64,000 bases of DNA from Aminobacter aganoensis (GCF_014206975.1 NZ_JACHOU010000003.1:186001-250000), one strand, 5' to 3'. Positions 11,211-20,994 are shown, counted from the stretch's first letter. Numbers and translations are program-made. The notes: generated by a model not told the origin, from the sequence alone.

Positions 11211-11582
11211 TCAATTCCGTCCCTGGAATGCGTTCTCGACATGCACCGGCCAGCGCCGCGGCAGCACCGCCACCATGTCGAACCGCACCGACAGCCTGCC
11301 ATAGTCCGGCTGCCGCGAAAGCCACAGGTCGGCGGCCCCCTCGATGCGCCGCTCCGAGCCGTAGGCCACCGCCTCCATCGCCTCGATCAGCGATTTCCTA
11401 GCCTTCACCTCGACGATCAGCACCAGGTCTCCGCGCCGCGCGATCAGGTCGATCTCGCCGAGCTTGGTCTTGTAGCGTCGGGCGACGATCCGGAACCCCT
11501 TGAGCATCAATGCCAGGGCCGCGAGCCATTCGCCGCGATGTCCACGGCCCAGTGCCTTCTGCCGTGCGAGCCGGTCAGTCAC
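11211..11582 (-). CDS. yraN: YraN family protein (UPF0102), endonuclease-like fold
   Basis: This 123-residue protein shows the restriction-endonuclease-like core of the UPF0102 family: [25 protein letters not shown], carrying the E-I-D...E-V-K acidic/lysine set. Its biochemical role is not settled. The start overlaps the end of rsmI by 8 bp, the usual rsmI-yraN order. Confidence 0.88.
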   Translation of the reverse strand: MTDRLARQKALGRGHRGEWLAALALMLKGFRIVARRYKTKLGEIDLIARRGDLVLIVEVKARKSLIEAMEAVAYGSERRIEGAADLWLSRQPDYGRLSVRFDMVAVLPRRWPVHVENAFQGRN

Positions 11583-12474
11583 CGGCCCCTTCCTTGAGCT
11601 CCAGAAGCCGGCGGTAGAGCGCCGGCTTCTGCTGGCCGGTCATCCTTGCCGCTTCCGCCGCCGCCTTCGACGCCGGCATTTCTCTGGCCAGCGAAACCAG
11701 CAGCCTGTCGATGTCTTCCACGGTCTCGGCCCGCTCCTCCGGCGGCGCCACGCAGATGACGATCTCGCCCTTGGGCGTGTCGGCACTGGCATAATGCGCG
11801 GCGAGCTCGGCCAGCGTGCCGGTGCGGATTTCCTCGAAGGCCTTGGTCAGTTCGCGCCCGATCGCCGCCCTCCGGTCGCCCAGCACCTCGGCCATCGCTT
11901 CCAGCGTGTCGGCCAGCCGGCGCGGCGATTCGAACAGGATCAGCGTGCCGGGCACGGCCTTGACCTCGCCAAGCCGGGTCCGCTTCTGCCCGTCCTTCAC
12001 AGGCAGGAAGCCGGCAAAGAAGAACGCATCCGACGGCAATCCCGAGGCGGTCAGCGCCGCCAGAACCGCCGATGCGCCGGGGATCGGCACCACGCGGATG
12101 CCGTGCGCCTGCGCCTGCTCGACCAGCCGGAAGCCGGGGTCGGAGACCAGCGGCGTGCCGGCATCCGACACCAGCGCCACGCTGCGGCCGTTCTCCAGCG
12201 CCTCGATCAGCCGCGGCCCGGCCTCCGAGGCATTGTGTTCGTGATAGGCGCTCGGCCGCTGGCGGATGCCGTAGCGGTCGAGCAGCACCCGGGTGACGCG
12301 CGTGTCCTCGCAAGCGACATGGTCGGCCGCAGCCAGCGTCTCCAGCGCGCGCAGCGTGATGTCGCCCAGATTGCCGATCGGCGTCGCCACCAGATACAGC
12401 GCCGGATCGAGCGGCCGCGCCGCGATCTCGGTCTGCCCGATCACAAAAACCCGCTTGGTGTCGCCTGTCTGCAC
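11575..12474 (-). CDS. rsmI: 16S rRNA (cytidine1402-2'-O)-methyltransferase
   Basis: This 299-residue SAM-dependent enzyme of the tetrapyrrole-methylase fold methylates C1402 in the 16S decoding centre. Diagnostic stretches are [55 protein letters not shown] and [12 protein letters not shown]. The C-terminus with LYRRLLELK is as in RsmI. It overlaps yraN by 8 bp, suggesting one transcript. Confidence 0.93.
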   Translation of the reverse strand: MQTGDTKRVFVIGQTEIAARPLDPALYLVATPIGNLGDITLRALETLAAADHVACEDTRVTRVLLDRYGIRQRPSAYHEHNASEAGPRLIEALENGRSVALVSDAGTPLVSDPGFRLVEQAQAHGIRVVPIPGASAVLAALTASGLPSDAFFFAGFLPVKDGQKRTRLGEVKAVPGTLILFESPRRLADTLEAMAEVLGDRRAAIGRELTKAFEEIRTGTLAELAAHYASADTPKGEIVICVAPPEERAETVEDIDRLLVSLAREMPASKAAAEAARMTGQQKPALYRRLLELKEGAGD

Positions 12475-12713
12475 TCAACCCCGCTCGCCGCCCGGTTCGC
12501 GATTGGGCGGCTTTCGCCCTGTTTGGCACGCCGCGCTCCGGCTTGCAAAACATGTGATCGATTCTGCCTTGGCTTTGCCACAGTGCGGGAAGCAAATCCG
12601 GCCGCGGATCGAACCACAGGGATTCGCGGACAACGGCCAAAGCACTCGCCATGCCCCATCGCTTCGACGCCTTCATCTCCCGCCTCGACGCCGCCACCAA
12701 GGCAGCTCCGCCG
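12475..12713. other. Intergenic region between rsmI and the EamA gene
   Basis: The 239 bp contain a short plus-strand frame starting at 12651 (MPHRFDAFISRLDAA) that reads gene-like for about 20 codons and then runs antisense into the EamA gene. It may be the 5' remnant of a gene lost here; I cannot name it. Promoter elements for rsmI were not resolved. Confidence 0.35.
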
Positions 12714-13151
12714 TCACGCCCTGTAGGCGACCAGAACCGCGCCCGCCGCGATCAGCGCGACGCCGAGCCAGTTCGCCGTGCTAAGTCGCTCGCCAAGGAA
12801 AATGACGCCAAACACCGCGACAAGAACGACGCTTAGCTTGTCGATCGGCGCCACCTGCGCCGCATTTCCCAGCTTCAGCGCCCGGAAATAGCACAGCCAC
12901 GACGCCCCGGTCGCCAGGCCCGACAGGATCAGGAACGTGTAGGTCTTGCCCGAAATCGTGCCCAGCGCCTGCGCCTGGCCGGTGGCGGTGACGATGCCCG
13001 CCAGCACCAGCAGGATCACCACGGTGCGGATCAGCGTGGCGAAATCCGAGTTGACGTTCTCGATCCCGACCTTGGCGAAGATCGCCGTCAGCGCGGCGAA
13101 AACGGCGGAAAGTATCGCCCAGAATTGCCAGGTGGAAAATGCCGCAGTCAT
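12714..13151 (-). CDS. Small EamA/DMT-family membrane protein
   Basis: This 145-residue protein has about five hydrophobic segments and the C-terminal EamA signature (NAAQVAPIDKLSVVLVAVFGVIFLGERLSTANWLGVALIAAGAVLV). It is a single EamA repeat, half the usual 10-TM size, so it probably works as a dimer, as small members of the family do. The substrate is unknown. Confidence 0.85.
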   Translation of the reverse strand: MTAAFSTWQFWAILSAVFAALTAIFAKVGIENVNSDFATLIRTVVILLVLAGIVTATGQAQALGTISGKTYTFLILSGLATGASWLCYFRALKLGNAAQVAPIDKLSVVLVAVFGVIFLGERLSTANWLGVALIAAGAVLVAYRA

Positions 13152-13252
13152 GTCTGGCTCCGTGAATGTGATCTGTTGGCTGCTGGAAAGTTGCTTGCGC
13201 CTCTTGTAGCAGTCGCCGGACTTTCGAAAGTCCCAAAAAAGCAGCAGGCAAG

Positions 13253-13732
13253 ATGAAGAACGCCCGGATCCAGAATTATTCCATCTCCGACCTGCGCGAC
13301 AGACCGGAATTCGCCGCCGACGTCGCCGACCGCATCTGGAACGCCTGGTGGCGCGACGAAGGGCATGAACTCGCCTTCATCGCGGGCCTGGTGGACGAGA
13401 ACTTCGCCTCCACCGGCCTGCCGCAGGCGCTCGTAGCCCATGACGGCGACACCTTCCTCGGCACCGCCCACCTGATCGACAACGATCTCGAATCCCGCCC
13501 GCAATATTCGCCCTGGGTGGCGGCCGTCTGGGTCGACGAAGCCGCCAGGAAATCCGGCATCGGCGCAGCCCTCGTGCAGGCCGGCGCGGAAGCCGCGTTC
13601 AGGCAGGGTTTCGACACAGCCTACCTCTGCGCCAAGCCGGCGGTGTCTGCCTTCTACGAACAGATGGGCTGGCAGCGCATCGAGGACGACGTCGACGGCC
13701 TCGTCGTCTTTGCGATGAAGCGCAAGGCTTGA
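13253..13732 (+). CDS. GNAT family N-acetyltransferase
   Basis: This 159-residue protein shows the GNAT core: PWVAAVWVDEAARKSGIGAALVQAGAEAAF, where RKSGIGAAL is the acetyl-CoA pyrophosphate loop (motif A), and a C-terminal AFYEQMGWQRIEDD typical of motif B. It transfers an acetyl group from acetyl-CoA to an amine; the acceptor is unknown. It starts about 100 bp from the divergent EamA gene. Confidence 0.85.
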   Translation: MKNARIQNYSISDLRDRPEFAADVADRIWNAWWRDEGHELAFIAGLVDENFASTGLPQALVAHDGDTFLGTAHLIDNDLESRPQYSPWVAAVWVDEAARKSGIGAALVQAGAEAAFRQGFDTAYLCAKPAVSAFYEQMGWQRIEDDVDGLVVFAMKRKA

Positions 13733-13993
13733 CGGTCGTGTCGGCGCCGTCCGCCGGCATGACGCCGGCGTCTGTTTGCGCGGCCTGGAGAGCAACTTGA
13801 ACCGTTTGGGCCGGCCGTTCGATCACGGCATGCAACGAGACCAAAAACACTTCGCATGAACACAGTTGCCATGCCGTGACGTCGAAACCGGCGCCGCGGT
13901 CAAATGCTACCGTGCCAGGTCGTGACGATAGCTGCTGCCGCGATCGTGCGCGCCGCAGGAGCTGTTGCCGAGGTTAGAGCAAAGAGCGGCAGC

Positions 13994-15151
13994 CTACCGC
14001 GCCAGATCCGCCACCACCGCGTCGAGCACGATCATGCCCTCGGGCGTGGCGCGCAGGCGCGAATTGCCGATCGGGGCCACCAGCCCTTCGCCCTGCAGGA
14101 TCGACAGCCGCGCCGAAGACAGCGACTTGCCCGACAGCTGTTCGTAGCGGGCGAGGTCGATGCCCTCGACCAGCCTCAGGCCCATCAGCAGGAACTCGTC
14201 GGCCTCTTCCGAGCGGTTGAGCGTCTCGCCGCCGGTGACGCCGTGGCCGTGCTGCTCCACCAGTTCGGCCCAGCGCTCCGGCACCTTCTCTGCGATGGTG
14301 ACGACACGCGTGCCGTGCTCCAGGAAGCGTCCATGCGCGCCGGGGCCGACGCCGACATATTCGCCGTAGCGCCAGTAGGTCAAATTGTGCCGGCTCTCGG
14401 CGCCGGGCCTGGCGTGGTTGGAAATCTCGTAGGCCGGCAGCCCGTTGGCCGCCGTCACGTCTTGCGTGATCGCATAGAGCTCGGCCGCATGCTCGCCGTC
14501 GGGAATTTCGAACTTGCCGGCATTGTAGAGCTGGAAGAAGCGCGTGCCCTCCTCGATGGTCAGCTGGTACAGCGACAAATGGTCGACGGCATAGCCGATC
14601 GCCTGCTTCAGCTCCGCCGCCCAGGCATCCGGCTTCTGGCCCGGCCGCGCGTAGATCAGGTCGAACGACAGCCGCGGAAAAATCTCGCGCGCAAGGCCGA
14701 TGGCGTGCAGCGCTTCCTCGACATTGTGCAGCCGCCCGAGGAAGCGCAAATCGGCGTCGTTCAGCGCCTGCACGCCCAGCGACACCCGGTTGACGCCGGC
14801 GGCGCGATAGCCGCGAAAGCGTTCGGCCTCGACCGACGACGGGTTCGCCTCCAGCGTCACCTCGGCGTTGCCGGAAATCGTCCAGTTCTTGGCGATCGCC
14901 TCCAGCACTGCGCTCACCGTCTCGGGCTTCATCAGTGACGGCGTGCCGCCGCCGAGGAACACGCTCGTCACCTCGCGCGGCCCGGTTCGCGCCCGCATGG
15001 TCGCAAGCTCGGTGGCAAAGGCGCGCGCAAAGCGCTCCTGGTCCACCGGCTGATGGCGGACATGGCTGTTGAAGTCGCAATAAGGGCATTTGGCCGCGCA
15101 GAACGGCCAATGCACGTAGACGCCGAAGCCTGGCGAACGGTCGAGCATCAT
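13994..15151 (-). CDS. hemW: Radical SAM protein HemW
   Basis: This 385-residue protein has the radical-SAM cluster motif C18-AAK-C22-PY-C25 after the YVHWPFC phrase, then VFLGGGTPSLM and EVTLEANP. It belongs to the coproporphyrinogen-oxidase-like group, but the ending and length fit HemW, a heme chaperone, rather than HemN (HemN is longer). It lies on the same strand as rdgB, VOC and rph, separated from rdgB by a double palindromic repeat. Confidence 0.88.
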   Translation of the reverse strand: MMLDRSPGFGVYVHWPFCAAKCPYCDFNSHVRHQPVDQERFARAFATELATMRARTGPREVTSVFLGGGTPSLMKPETVSAVLEAIAKNWTISGNAEVTLEANPSSVEAERFRGYRAAGVNRVSLGVQALNDADLRFLGRLHNVEEALHAIGLAREIFPRLSFDLIYARPGQKPDAWAAELKQAIGYAVDHLSLYQLTIEEGTRFFQLYNAGKFEIPDGEHAAELYAITQDVTAANGLPAYEISNHARPGAESRHNLTYWRYGEYVGVGPGAHGRFLEHGTRVVTIAEKVPERWAELVEQHGHGVTGGETLNRSEEADEFLLMGLRLVEGIDLARYEQLSGKSLSSARLSILQGEGLVAPIGNSRLRATPEGMIVLDAVVADLAR

Positions 15152-15175
15152 CGGGCGATCCTCGAAGCCTGATGC

Positions 15176-15301
15176 TGCCCCTCATCCGGCTGCCGCCACC
15201 TTCTCCCCGTGAACGGGGAGAAGGACGATGCGGCGACGTCGCGGTCAGCCCCCTTCTCCCCGCCCGCGGGGAGAAGGTCCCGGCAGGGGGATAAGGGGCA
15301 G
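15176..15301. repeat. Tandem pair of CCTTCTCCCCG palindromic repeats
   Basis: Two hairpins, CCTTCTCCCCG-TGAA-CGGGGAGAAGG (15199-15224) and CCTTCTCCCCG-CCCG-CGGGGAGAAGG (15252-15277), are placed head to head, with outer flanks gcccctcatccggc and ggataaggggcagc complementary. The same unit is at 10106-10160. Confidence 0.7.
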
Positions 15302-15331
15302 CGCAAACGGTGGAAAGTCAAAGACATCTAA

Positions 15332-15979
15332 TCAGGCCGACCCAAGCTTGGCGCGGGCAAATTTCTGGAAGGCGCGCGCCCGGTGCGACAGCGCATCTGC
15401 CTGGCCCGGCTTCCAGCCGTGCTTTTCCGCGGCGCTCATCTCGCCGAAGGTCTTGTCGAAGCCTTGCGGCAAGAACACCGGGTCGTAGCCGAAGCCGTCA
15501 TTGCCACGCGGCGGCCACACCAGCGTGCCTTCGGCCTCGCCGCGGAAATATTCGGCGTGCCCGTCCGGCCAGGCCAGGCAGATCACGGCGACGAAGCGGC
15601 CGCTGCGCTGGTCTGCTGCCACGGCACCGCGCTCCTGCATGGCGTCCTCGGTGCGCTGCATCGCCATGGCGAAGTCGCGCGTGCCGTCTTCCTTTTCGGC
15701 CCAGTTGGCGGTGTAGACGCCGGGTGCGCCGTCGAGCGCGTCGACCACCAGGCCGGAATCGTCCGACAGTGCCGGCAGCTTGGTCGCCTCTGCCGCGGCC
15801 AGCGCCTTGATGTAGGCATTCTGCTCGAAGGTGGTGCCGGTCTCGTCGGGTTCGGGCAGGCCATATTCCCTGGCCGACTTCGCCTCGAAGCCGAACGGCG
15901 CCATCAGGTCGGCAAATTCGCGCAGCTTGCCGGCATTGTGGCTGGCGATCACGATCTTCTTGTCGGCGAGTTCACGCAT
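15332..15979 (-). CDS. rdgB: dITP/XTP pyrophosphatase (RdgB/HAM1)
   Basis: This 215-residue enzyme cleaves non-canonical purine NTPs such as dITP and XTP to the monophosphate, cleaning the nucleotide pool. Family motifs are [48 protein letters not shown] and [12 protein letters not shown] chose the ATG at 15979, which overlaps the stop of the upstream VOC gene as TGATG with GGGG eight bases upstream; the ATG at 15991 gives four more residues. Confidence 0.92.
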   Translation of the reverse strand: MRELADKKIVIASHNAGKLREFADLMAPFGFEAKSAREYGLPEPDETGTTFEQNAYIKALAAAEATKLPALSDDSGLVVDALDGAPGVYTANWAEKEDGTRDFAMAMQRTEDAMQERGAVAADQRSGRFVAVICLAWPDGHAEYFRGEAEGTLVWPPRGNDGFGYDPVFLPQGFDKTFGEMSAAEKHGWKPGQADALSHRARAFQKFARAKLGSA

Positions 15980-16407
15980 CAGATACCCCATATCCTCGGC
16001 TCGGCAAACTCGAGCGAATTGCCCGAGGGGTCGCGGAAATAGATGGAGCGGCCACCTCCTGAGCTATTGCCGAAGGGCGGCCACTCGAAATCGGCCTCGA
16101 TGGCAATGCCCGCGCCTTCGAGCCTTGTCTTCCAGTCTTCGATCTCTTCCGCCGTGCCGGCAAAGCAAAGATGCCCCTGGCCGGTCGTGCCATGCGGCGG
16201 CACCGGCAGCCTCGCACCAGGCTTGGGCGGCTGCCGCGTCGCATCGGCGTTGAACAGCAGCAGCACGCCCTGGCCGCAGCGGAAGAACACATGCCGCCCG
16301 TCCACCTTGGCGATCCGCGTCAGCCCCATCACCTCGCCGTAGAATGTTTCCGCCGCATCGAGGTCGGAAACGTAGAGGGCGGATTCGAGGATGGCGGAGG
16401 GCTGCAT
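15979..16407 (-). CDS. VOC-family (glyoxalase/dioxygenase superfamily) protein
   Basis: This 142-residue protein has the paired beta-alpha-beta-beta-beta pattern of the vicinal-oxygen-chelate fold: [22 protein letters not shown] at the start and [11 protein letters not shown]...[17 protein letters not shown] at the end. Metal ligands would be His in GHLCF and Glu in SLEFAE. The reaction is not predictable. Its stop overlaps the rdgB start, so the two are probably co-transcribed. Confidence 0.82.
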   Translation of the reverse strand: MQPSAILESALYVSDLDAAETFYGEVMGLTRIAKVDGRHVFFRCGQGVLLLFNADATRQPPKPGARLPVPPHGTTGQGHLCFAGTAEEIEDWKTRLEGAGIAIEADFEWPPFGNSSGGGRSIYFRDPSGNSLEFAEPRIWGI

Positions 16408-16437
16408 CTAGGCACCCCCCTCTGAGCATGCCGAGGG

Positions 16438-16473
16438 GCCGGCCATCTCCCCCTCGAGGGGGAGATGGCCGGC
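16438..16473. repeat. Perfect 36-bp palindrome between rph and VOC genes
   Basis: The segment centred on CCCTCGAGGG (core GGCCATCTCCCCCT and its exact complement) is a perfect 36-bp palindrome. It is a variant of the dispersed rhizobial hairpin units elsewhere in the window and may fold in the rph-VOC transcript. Confidence 0.7.
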
Positions 16474-16520
16474 AGGCCGGAGGGGGGCAACGTCGAGCGC
16501 GAACATATCCTTGCGGCGGC

Positions 16521-17237
16521 TTACGCCACCGCCATCTGCTGCAGGCTGACCAGGCGCGAGATGCCTTTGCGGGCGAGGCCCATCAGCTGCTGGAACTCTT
16601 CCTCCGAGAACGGCACGCCCTCGGCGGTGCCCTGGATCTCGACGATGCCGCCCTTGCCGGTCATCACGAAATTGGCGTCGGTGCCGGCAGCGGAGTCCTC
16701 GAGATAGTCGAGGTCGAGCACCGGCTGGCCGTCATGGATGCCGCAGGAGATCGCCGCGATGTGATCCTTCAGCACCTTCTCGACGCTGACCATCTGGCGC
16801 GCTTCCATCCAGCGCAGGCAGTCGTGCAGCGCAATCCAGGCGCCGGTGATCGAGGCCGTGCGGGTGCCGCCGTCAGCCTGGATCACGTCGCAGTCGACGG
16901 TGATCTGGCGTTCGCCCAGCGCCTGCATGTCGACCACGGCGCGCAACGAGCGGCCGATCAGCCGCTGGATTTCCTGTGTGCGGCCGCCCTGCTTGCCTGC
17001 GGAAGCCTCGCGGCGCATGCGCTCGCCGGTCGAGCGCGGCAGCATGCCGTATTCGGCCGTCACCCAGCCCTTGCCGGAGTTGCGCATCCAGCCCGGCACC
17101 TTCTCTTCCAGGCTCGCCGTGCACAGCACATGGGTGTCGCCGAACTTGACCAGGCACGAACCTTCGGCGTGCTTGGAGACGTTACGCTCGAAGGAAACGG
17201 CGCGCATTTCGTCGAATTGGCGTTTGGAGGGGCGCAT
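16521..17237 (-). CDS. rph: Ribonuclease PH
   Basis: This 238-residue phosphorolytic exonuclease trims tRNA 3' ends. It starts [18 protein letters not shown] and contains [40 protein letters not shown] and [28 protein letters not shown], all RNase PH signatures. The ATG at 17237 was chosen over a longer open frame because the family begins here. It is divergent from hrcA, the usual alphaproteobacterial arrangement. Confidence 0.95.
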   Translation of the reverse strand: MRPSKRQFDEMRAVSFERNVSKHAEGSCLVKFGDTHVLCTASLEEKVPGWMRNSGKGWVTAEYGMLPRSTGERMRREASAGKQGGRTQEIQRLIGRSLRAVVDMQALGERQITVDCDVIQADGGTRTASITGAWIALHDCLRWMEARQMVSVEKVLKDHIAAISCGIHDGQPVLDLDYLEDSAAGTDANFVMTGKGGIVEIQGTAEGVPFSEEEFQQLMGLARKGISRLVSLQQMAVA

Positions 17238-17344
17238 TCGGGTACTTTCTATGGCGAAATCGGAATTGTTGCCGGCTTGTAGCCCCATGCCGGTTGGAGC
17301 GCAAAGGAAAACAGGGGGCAGGCCCATGACCCGGGGGCCGACGG

Positions 17345-17372
17345 TTGTGTTCGCGCCGCCGCTGTCTATATC
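17345..17372 (+). promoter_or_regulatory. Candidate promoter of hrcA
   Basis: TTGTGT and TATATC lie 16 bp apart, 27 bp before the hrcA start. No CIRCE inverted repeat was found in this intergenic region, so HrcA autoregulation is not evident. Confidence 0.3.
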
Positions 17373-17398
17373 ATTTGAGGCGGAGACCACGAACAGAC

Positions 17399-18469
17399 AT
17401 GACCAAAGCGGTTACCGACCCCAGCCTGCAATCCCTCGACATGCGCTCGCGTGACATCTTCCGGCGTATCGTCGATTCTTACCTGCGCGACGGCGAGCCG
17501 GTGGGCTCGCGCAACCTGTCGCGCATGCTGCCATCGTCGCTGTCGCCGGCCACCGTGCGCAACGTCATGAGCGACCTCGAACAGCTCGGGCTGGTCTACG
17601 CACCCCACATTTCCGCCGGCCGCCTGCCGACGCAGAAGGGCCTGCGCTTCTTCGTCGACGCCTTCATGGAGCTCGGCGACCTTTCCGACGACGAGCGCCG
17701 CGTCATCGAGGCCCAGGTCAAGGCGTCGGGCGAGGGCGCCACGCTCGAGCACATGCTGACCGAGGCGAGCCAGATGCTGTCGGGCATGTCGCGCGGCGCC
17801 GGCCTCGTGCTCGCCGCCAAGAACGAGGTCGCGCTCAAGCACATCGAGTTCATCCAGCTCGAACCGACCAAGGCGCTGGCCGTGCTGGTGTCGCAGAACG
17901 GCGATGTCGAGAACCGCGTCGTCGAGCTGCCGATGGGCGTCACCGTTTCGCAGCTCCACGAAGCCTCCAACTTCCTCAACGCCCATATCCGCGGCCGCAC
18001 TCTGGCCGAGGCCCGGCTCGAAATCGCCCGCATCAAGGACGAGACCAAGGCCGCCCTCGATACGCTGTCCCAGGACCTCGTCGAAAAGGGTCTCGCCGTC
18101 TGGGCCGGCGCCGACAGCGGCCTGCCGGCGCGCCTCATCGTCCGTGGCCGCGCCAACCTGCTCGAAAACGTCACCGCCCAGGCCGACATCGAGCTGCTCA
18201 AGCACCTGTTCGAGGACATGGAAACCCAGGACGGGTTGATCCAGCTGCTCGACCTCGCCGAGGAAGGCTCGGGCGTGCGCATCTTCATCGGCTCGGAGAA
18301 CCGGTTGTTCTCGCTGTCGGGCTCGTCGCTGGTCGTCGCCCCCTATCGCGACAAGGATGCCCGCGTCGTCGGCGCGCTTGGCGTCATCGGCCCGACCCGG
18401 CTCAACTATGCCCGCATCGTGCCGATGGTCGACTATACGGCGCAGCTTATTTCGCGCATGCTGCGGTAG
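17399..18469 (+). CDS. hrcA: Heat-inducible transcription repressor HrcA
   Basis: This 356-residue repressor binds CIRCE elements of groESL and similar operons. The N-terminal winged helix is [25 protein letters not shown]...[39 protein letters not shown], followed by a GAF-like middle and the C-terminal VVAPYRD...[24 protein letters not shown]. Length and start are normal. grpE, the usual next gene, is not here; a 65-residue ORF takes its place. Confidence 0.95.
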   Translation: MTKAVTDPSLQSLDMRSRDIFRRIVDSYLRDGEPVGSRNLSRMLPSSLSPATVRNVMSDLEQLGLVYAPHISAGRLPTQKGLRFFVDAFMELGDLSDDERRVIEAQVKASGEGATLEHMLTEASQMLSGMSRGAGLVLAAKNEVALKHIEFIQLEPTKALAVLVSQNGDVENRVVELPMGVTVSQLHEASNFLNAHIRGRTLAEARLEIARIKDETKAALDTLSQDLVEKGLAVWAGADSGLPARLIVRGRANLLENVTAQADIELLKHLFEDMETQDGLIQLLDLAEEGSGVRIFIGSENRLFSLSGSSLVVAPYRDKDARVVGALGVIGPTRLNYARIVPMVDYTAQLISRMLR

Positions 18470-18492
18470 CCGCGCAGCTCCAGGAGGCCCAC

Positions 18493-18690
18493 ATGGCGCT
18501 CGAACAGATCAAGGCCCAGATAGCCGTCCTGTTTCAGGAGATGGTCAACCAACCCGAGGACGCGCATGAGCTGCAGGAGCAGATCCGCGAAAAGCTCGCC
18601 GAGCTGCGCGCCCAGGGCCTGCCGCTGCCCAGGGACCTGGTCGAGCTCGAAAAGCGCCTTGACGAGGACTTCACCGACCCGGACGCCTGA
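18493..18690 (+). CDS. Small conserved-looking hypothetical protein after hrcA
   Basis: This 65-residue, charged protein (MALEQIKAQIAVLFQEMVNQPED...LVELEKRLDEDF) is predicted almost fully helical, with heptad-like Leu/Ile spacing that suggests a short coiled coil. CAGGAGG sits just upstream of the ATG, and the gene begins 23 bp after hrcA in the same direction. I do not recognise a named family. The strong ribosome site makes it a likely real gene. Confidence 0.65.
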   Translation: MALEQIKAQIAVLFQEMVNQPEDAHELQEQIREKLAELRAQGLPLPRDLVELEKRLDEDFTDPDA

Positions 18691-18702
18691 GCGGCAGCGC
18701 CC

Positions 18703-19500
18703 TTATCCCCCCTTCGCAACCTTTTCCTCTTCGCCCCAGGTCACCTGCCTGTAGTCGAAGCCATATTCCAGCGTCGGCTTGACGATGCGGAAGTAGGGCG
18801 ACAGGTCGAAGTCGCGCGGCGTGTACAGCGAGTGGTGGCGGATGTGCATGATCTCCTGGCGCATGTAGCTCGACTGCGCCGAGGCGCGGCCGGGCGCACG
18901 GGTGATTTCCGGCAGGATCGGATAGCGGATCTCGCCATAGGCCTGGGCGATCATCGTCGAGCAGATGGCGCGCGTCGGGTCGCCCGAGCCGAAGGCCAGC
19001 ATGCGGCGGCGCCAGCGCACCGGCACCGGCGGCCTGGGGATGAAATAGCGCAGCATGTCGGTGATGTTCTTGAGGTCGTATTTCAGCCCCAGGCGCTGGA
19101 TCATGAACCTGACGACATGGTCGCGGTCCTCCGGCGACAGCCCGTTGGCGCGGCAGATGCGGGTGTTGTAGGTGCGATACTTCGACAGCGGCACGGCCAC
19201 GCAGCCTTCGCCGAGATTGACCTCGATCAGCCGCGGTCGCTCCGAGCCGTCGGCGGGCTCGGGCAAGGCGTCGCCGACATAGAGTGCCGAATGCGACCAG
19301 GTCGACTGGGTCAGGTACTTGATGACGGCCGAAATCCGCTGGTTGCCCTCGATCAGCAGGATGTCGCCGGGCTCCAGCGTCCGGCGCAGCGTCTCCGGGT
19401 CGGACGGCGTGTAGGGTTCGTAGCCGGAGGATTCGACCTGCAGCCGGGATGCGAGCCAGCGGCCGATGCGGTCGAGCAATGTATCGGTCTTTTGCGTCAT
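18703..19500 (-). CDS. YiiX/YebB-like NlpC/P60-type cysteine hydrolase
   Basis: This 265-residue protein shows the permuted papain-like pattern of the YiiX group: LEPGDILLIEGNQRISAVIKYLTQSTWSHSALYVGD (His in SHSALY), a Glu in RLIEV, and a later Cys in TRAICSTMIAQAYG. Circularly permuted members place the His before the Cys, as here. Substrate could be peptidoglycan-derived or lipid-linked amides. No signal peptide is obvious. It is convergent with the small ORF after hrcA. Confidence 0.75.
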   Translation of the reverse strand: MTQKTDTLLDRIGRWLASRLQVESSGYEPYTPSDPETLRRTLEPGDILLIEGNQRISAVIKYLTQSTWSHSALYVGDALPEPADGSERPRLIEVNLGEGCVAVPLSKYRTYNTRICRANGLSPEDRDHVVRFMIQRLGLKYDLKNITDMLRYFIPRPPVPVRWRRRMLAFGSGDPTRAICSTMIAQAYGEIRYPILPEITRAPGRASAQSSYMRQEIMHIRHHSLYTPRDFDLSPYFRIVKPTLEYGFDYRQVTWGEEEKVAKGG

Positions 19501-19548
19501 GACGCACAGGACGTAACATGAGGCGCCCCGGGGTGGCCAGCCGCCGCC

Positions 19549-20481
19549 TCAGTCCGCTTCGCTCTCCGCCATGCCGTCGTTCAGGTCCTCGCGGGCCTTC
19601 CTGGCGAGCTTGCGCGCGGCCCGTCTGGGCTTGTCCTCGAACAGCTTGGCGGCGTCGGCAAGGCAGAGCTTGCGCAACGCCTTCTCGGCCCGCCTGAGCA
19701 GCCGCACCAGCTGTTTCGGCTCAGGGCCGCCGAAGGGCGCTTGGCGTGCCTCGATCAGCGCGCGCATGACGAATACGTCGTGCAGTTCGCCCAGGCTCTC
19801 GCCCAGTTCTTCGGCCCGTTCGCGCCGCGGCTTGACCGGCGCCGGCCAGAGCTTGCGCAGCAGCGACAGATGCGCGGCATGCGTCTTCACCGCCTTGCGC
19901 AGGTCGTGGAAATCGTTGGGCTCGCCGCGTTCGCGCGCTTGCTGCAGCGCCTTGCGTGCAAATCGCAGCGTTGCCAGCGCCCCGTCGGCAAGCACGTCGG
20001 CCGCTTCCTCCGCATGGTCGGGAAGAACGAGCATGTTGATCGCCGCCATGCCGGCCCGGCATTCGGCGACGGCATGGTCGAGCACCGCGCCGAGCCCGGC
20101 TTCGCCATGGACGCCTTCGCTGCGGTGGCGCGCCAGCATGGCGCGAATGCCGGCAAGGCCGGCGGCATCGGCATGCTCGGGAAAATCGGCGATCAGCCTG
20201 TCGATGGTCTCGATCAGCGCCGTCGCCTGGCGCGCGCCGGCGATCGACAGCGCGATGTTCCGGTAACGGTCGTTTTCGGCGCGGCAGAAGGCGTCGTCGC
20301 CGGGCCGCACGAGGCGCAGCAGCGCGCGCAACGCCTTGATGCGCTTGCGGGCGCTGTGCAGCGATCTTTCCGGGTTGTCGCGGGCGGCGTTCAGATGCGC
20401 GACGATCTTGTCGATCTCCCCGCCGGCAATCCGGCGAACCTCTGCGGTCAGCGCCAGCCGGGGATCGATGCGAAAGCTCAT
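19549..20481 (-). CDS. CHAD domain-containing protein
   Basis: This 310-residue all-helical protein has repeated conserved His and Lys/Arg patches (LHSARKRIKALRALLRLVR, FHDLRKAVKTHAAHLSLLRKLWPA), typical of the CHAD domain, which binds polyphosphate. Its start overlaps the stop of the CYTH gene as ATGA, so the two proteins are made together. A role in polyphosphate binding or metabolism follows from family knowledge. Confidence 0.88.
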   Translation of the reverse strand: MSFRIDPRLALTAEVRRIAGGEIDKIVAHLNAARDNPERSLHSARKRIKALRALLRLVRPGDDAFCRAENDRYRNIALSIAGARQATALIETIDRLIADFPEHADAAGLAGIRAMLARHRSEGVHGEAGLGAVLDHAVAECRAGMAAINMLVLPDHAEEAADVLADGALATLRFARKALQQARERGEPNDFHDLRKAVKTHAAHLSLLRKLWPAPVKPRRERAEELGESLGELHDVFVMRALIEARQAPFGGPEPKQLVRLLRRAEKALRKLCLADAAKLFEDKPRRAARKLARKAREDLNDGMAESEAD

Positions 20482-20951
20482 GCAACGGCTTCCGGAACGT
20501 CGCTCAGGGCCAGGGACGCGTTGTAGTAACGCGCGTCGCCGGTTACCTCCTGGCCGAGCCAGGCCGGCAGTTCGGATGCCGGCACGTCCTCCGGCGTTTC
20601 CAGTTCCGCAATCACCAGTCCGCTCAGCTCCCCGCCGAATACGTCGATCTCGTAGAGACGCCCGCGATGGCTAACATGGTGGCGTGTCTTCTCGATGACA
20701 CGGCCGATGGCGAACTCCGCCATCTCCTCGGCCTCGGCCAGCGGCACCTGGTACTCGAACTCGTCGCGCTCGCGGCCGCGCGAGCCGAACTTCAGCGTCA
20801 GCGTCGCCATTTCGCCGTTGGCGATGCGCAGCCGCACCGAGCGGCCGGTGTTCGCCGCGAGGTAGAACTGCCGGATCCGGATCCTGTCTTCGACAAGGCT
20901 CCGCCACTCCGGTCCCTTCACCAGGAATTTGCGTTCGATTTCCTTTGCCAT
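20478..20951 (-). CDS. CYTH domain protein (triphosphate tunnel metalloenzyme)
   Basis: This 157-residue protein begins MAKEIERKFLV, the ExExK signature of the CYTH/triphosphate-tunnel fold, followed by alternating charged beta strands (SVRLRIANGEMATLTLKF, EFEYQVPLAEAEEM). Members hydrolyse inorganic triphosphate or act as adenylate or thiamine-triphosphate enzymes. Here the CHAD partner (ATGA overlap) points to triphosphate or polyphosphate chemistry. The start at 20951 puts the signature at the N-terminus, as in the family. Confidence 0.87.
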   Translation of the reverse strand: MAKEIERKFLVKGPEWRSLVEDRIRIRQFYLAANTGRSVRLRIANGEMATLTLKFGSRGRERDEFEYQVPLAEAEEMAEFAIGRVIEKTRHHVSHRGRLYEIDVFGGELSGLVIAELETPEDVPASELPAWLGQEVTGDARYYNASLALSDVPEAVA

Positions 20952-20994
20952 GGCGCCAATAAAGCGCGGCACGGCACGCCGCGCAACAATTCAC

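Noticed and set aside
12651-12836. 61-codon frame starting MPHRFDAFISRLDAA
   Set aside because: Only the first 20 or so codons look gene-like and the rest is antisense to the EamA gene; treated as a possible remnant only.
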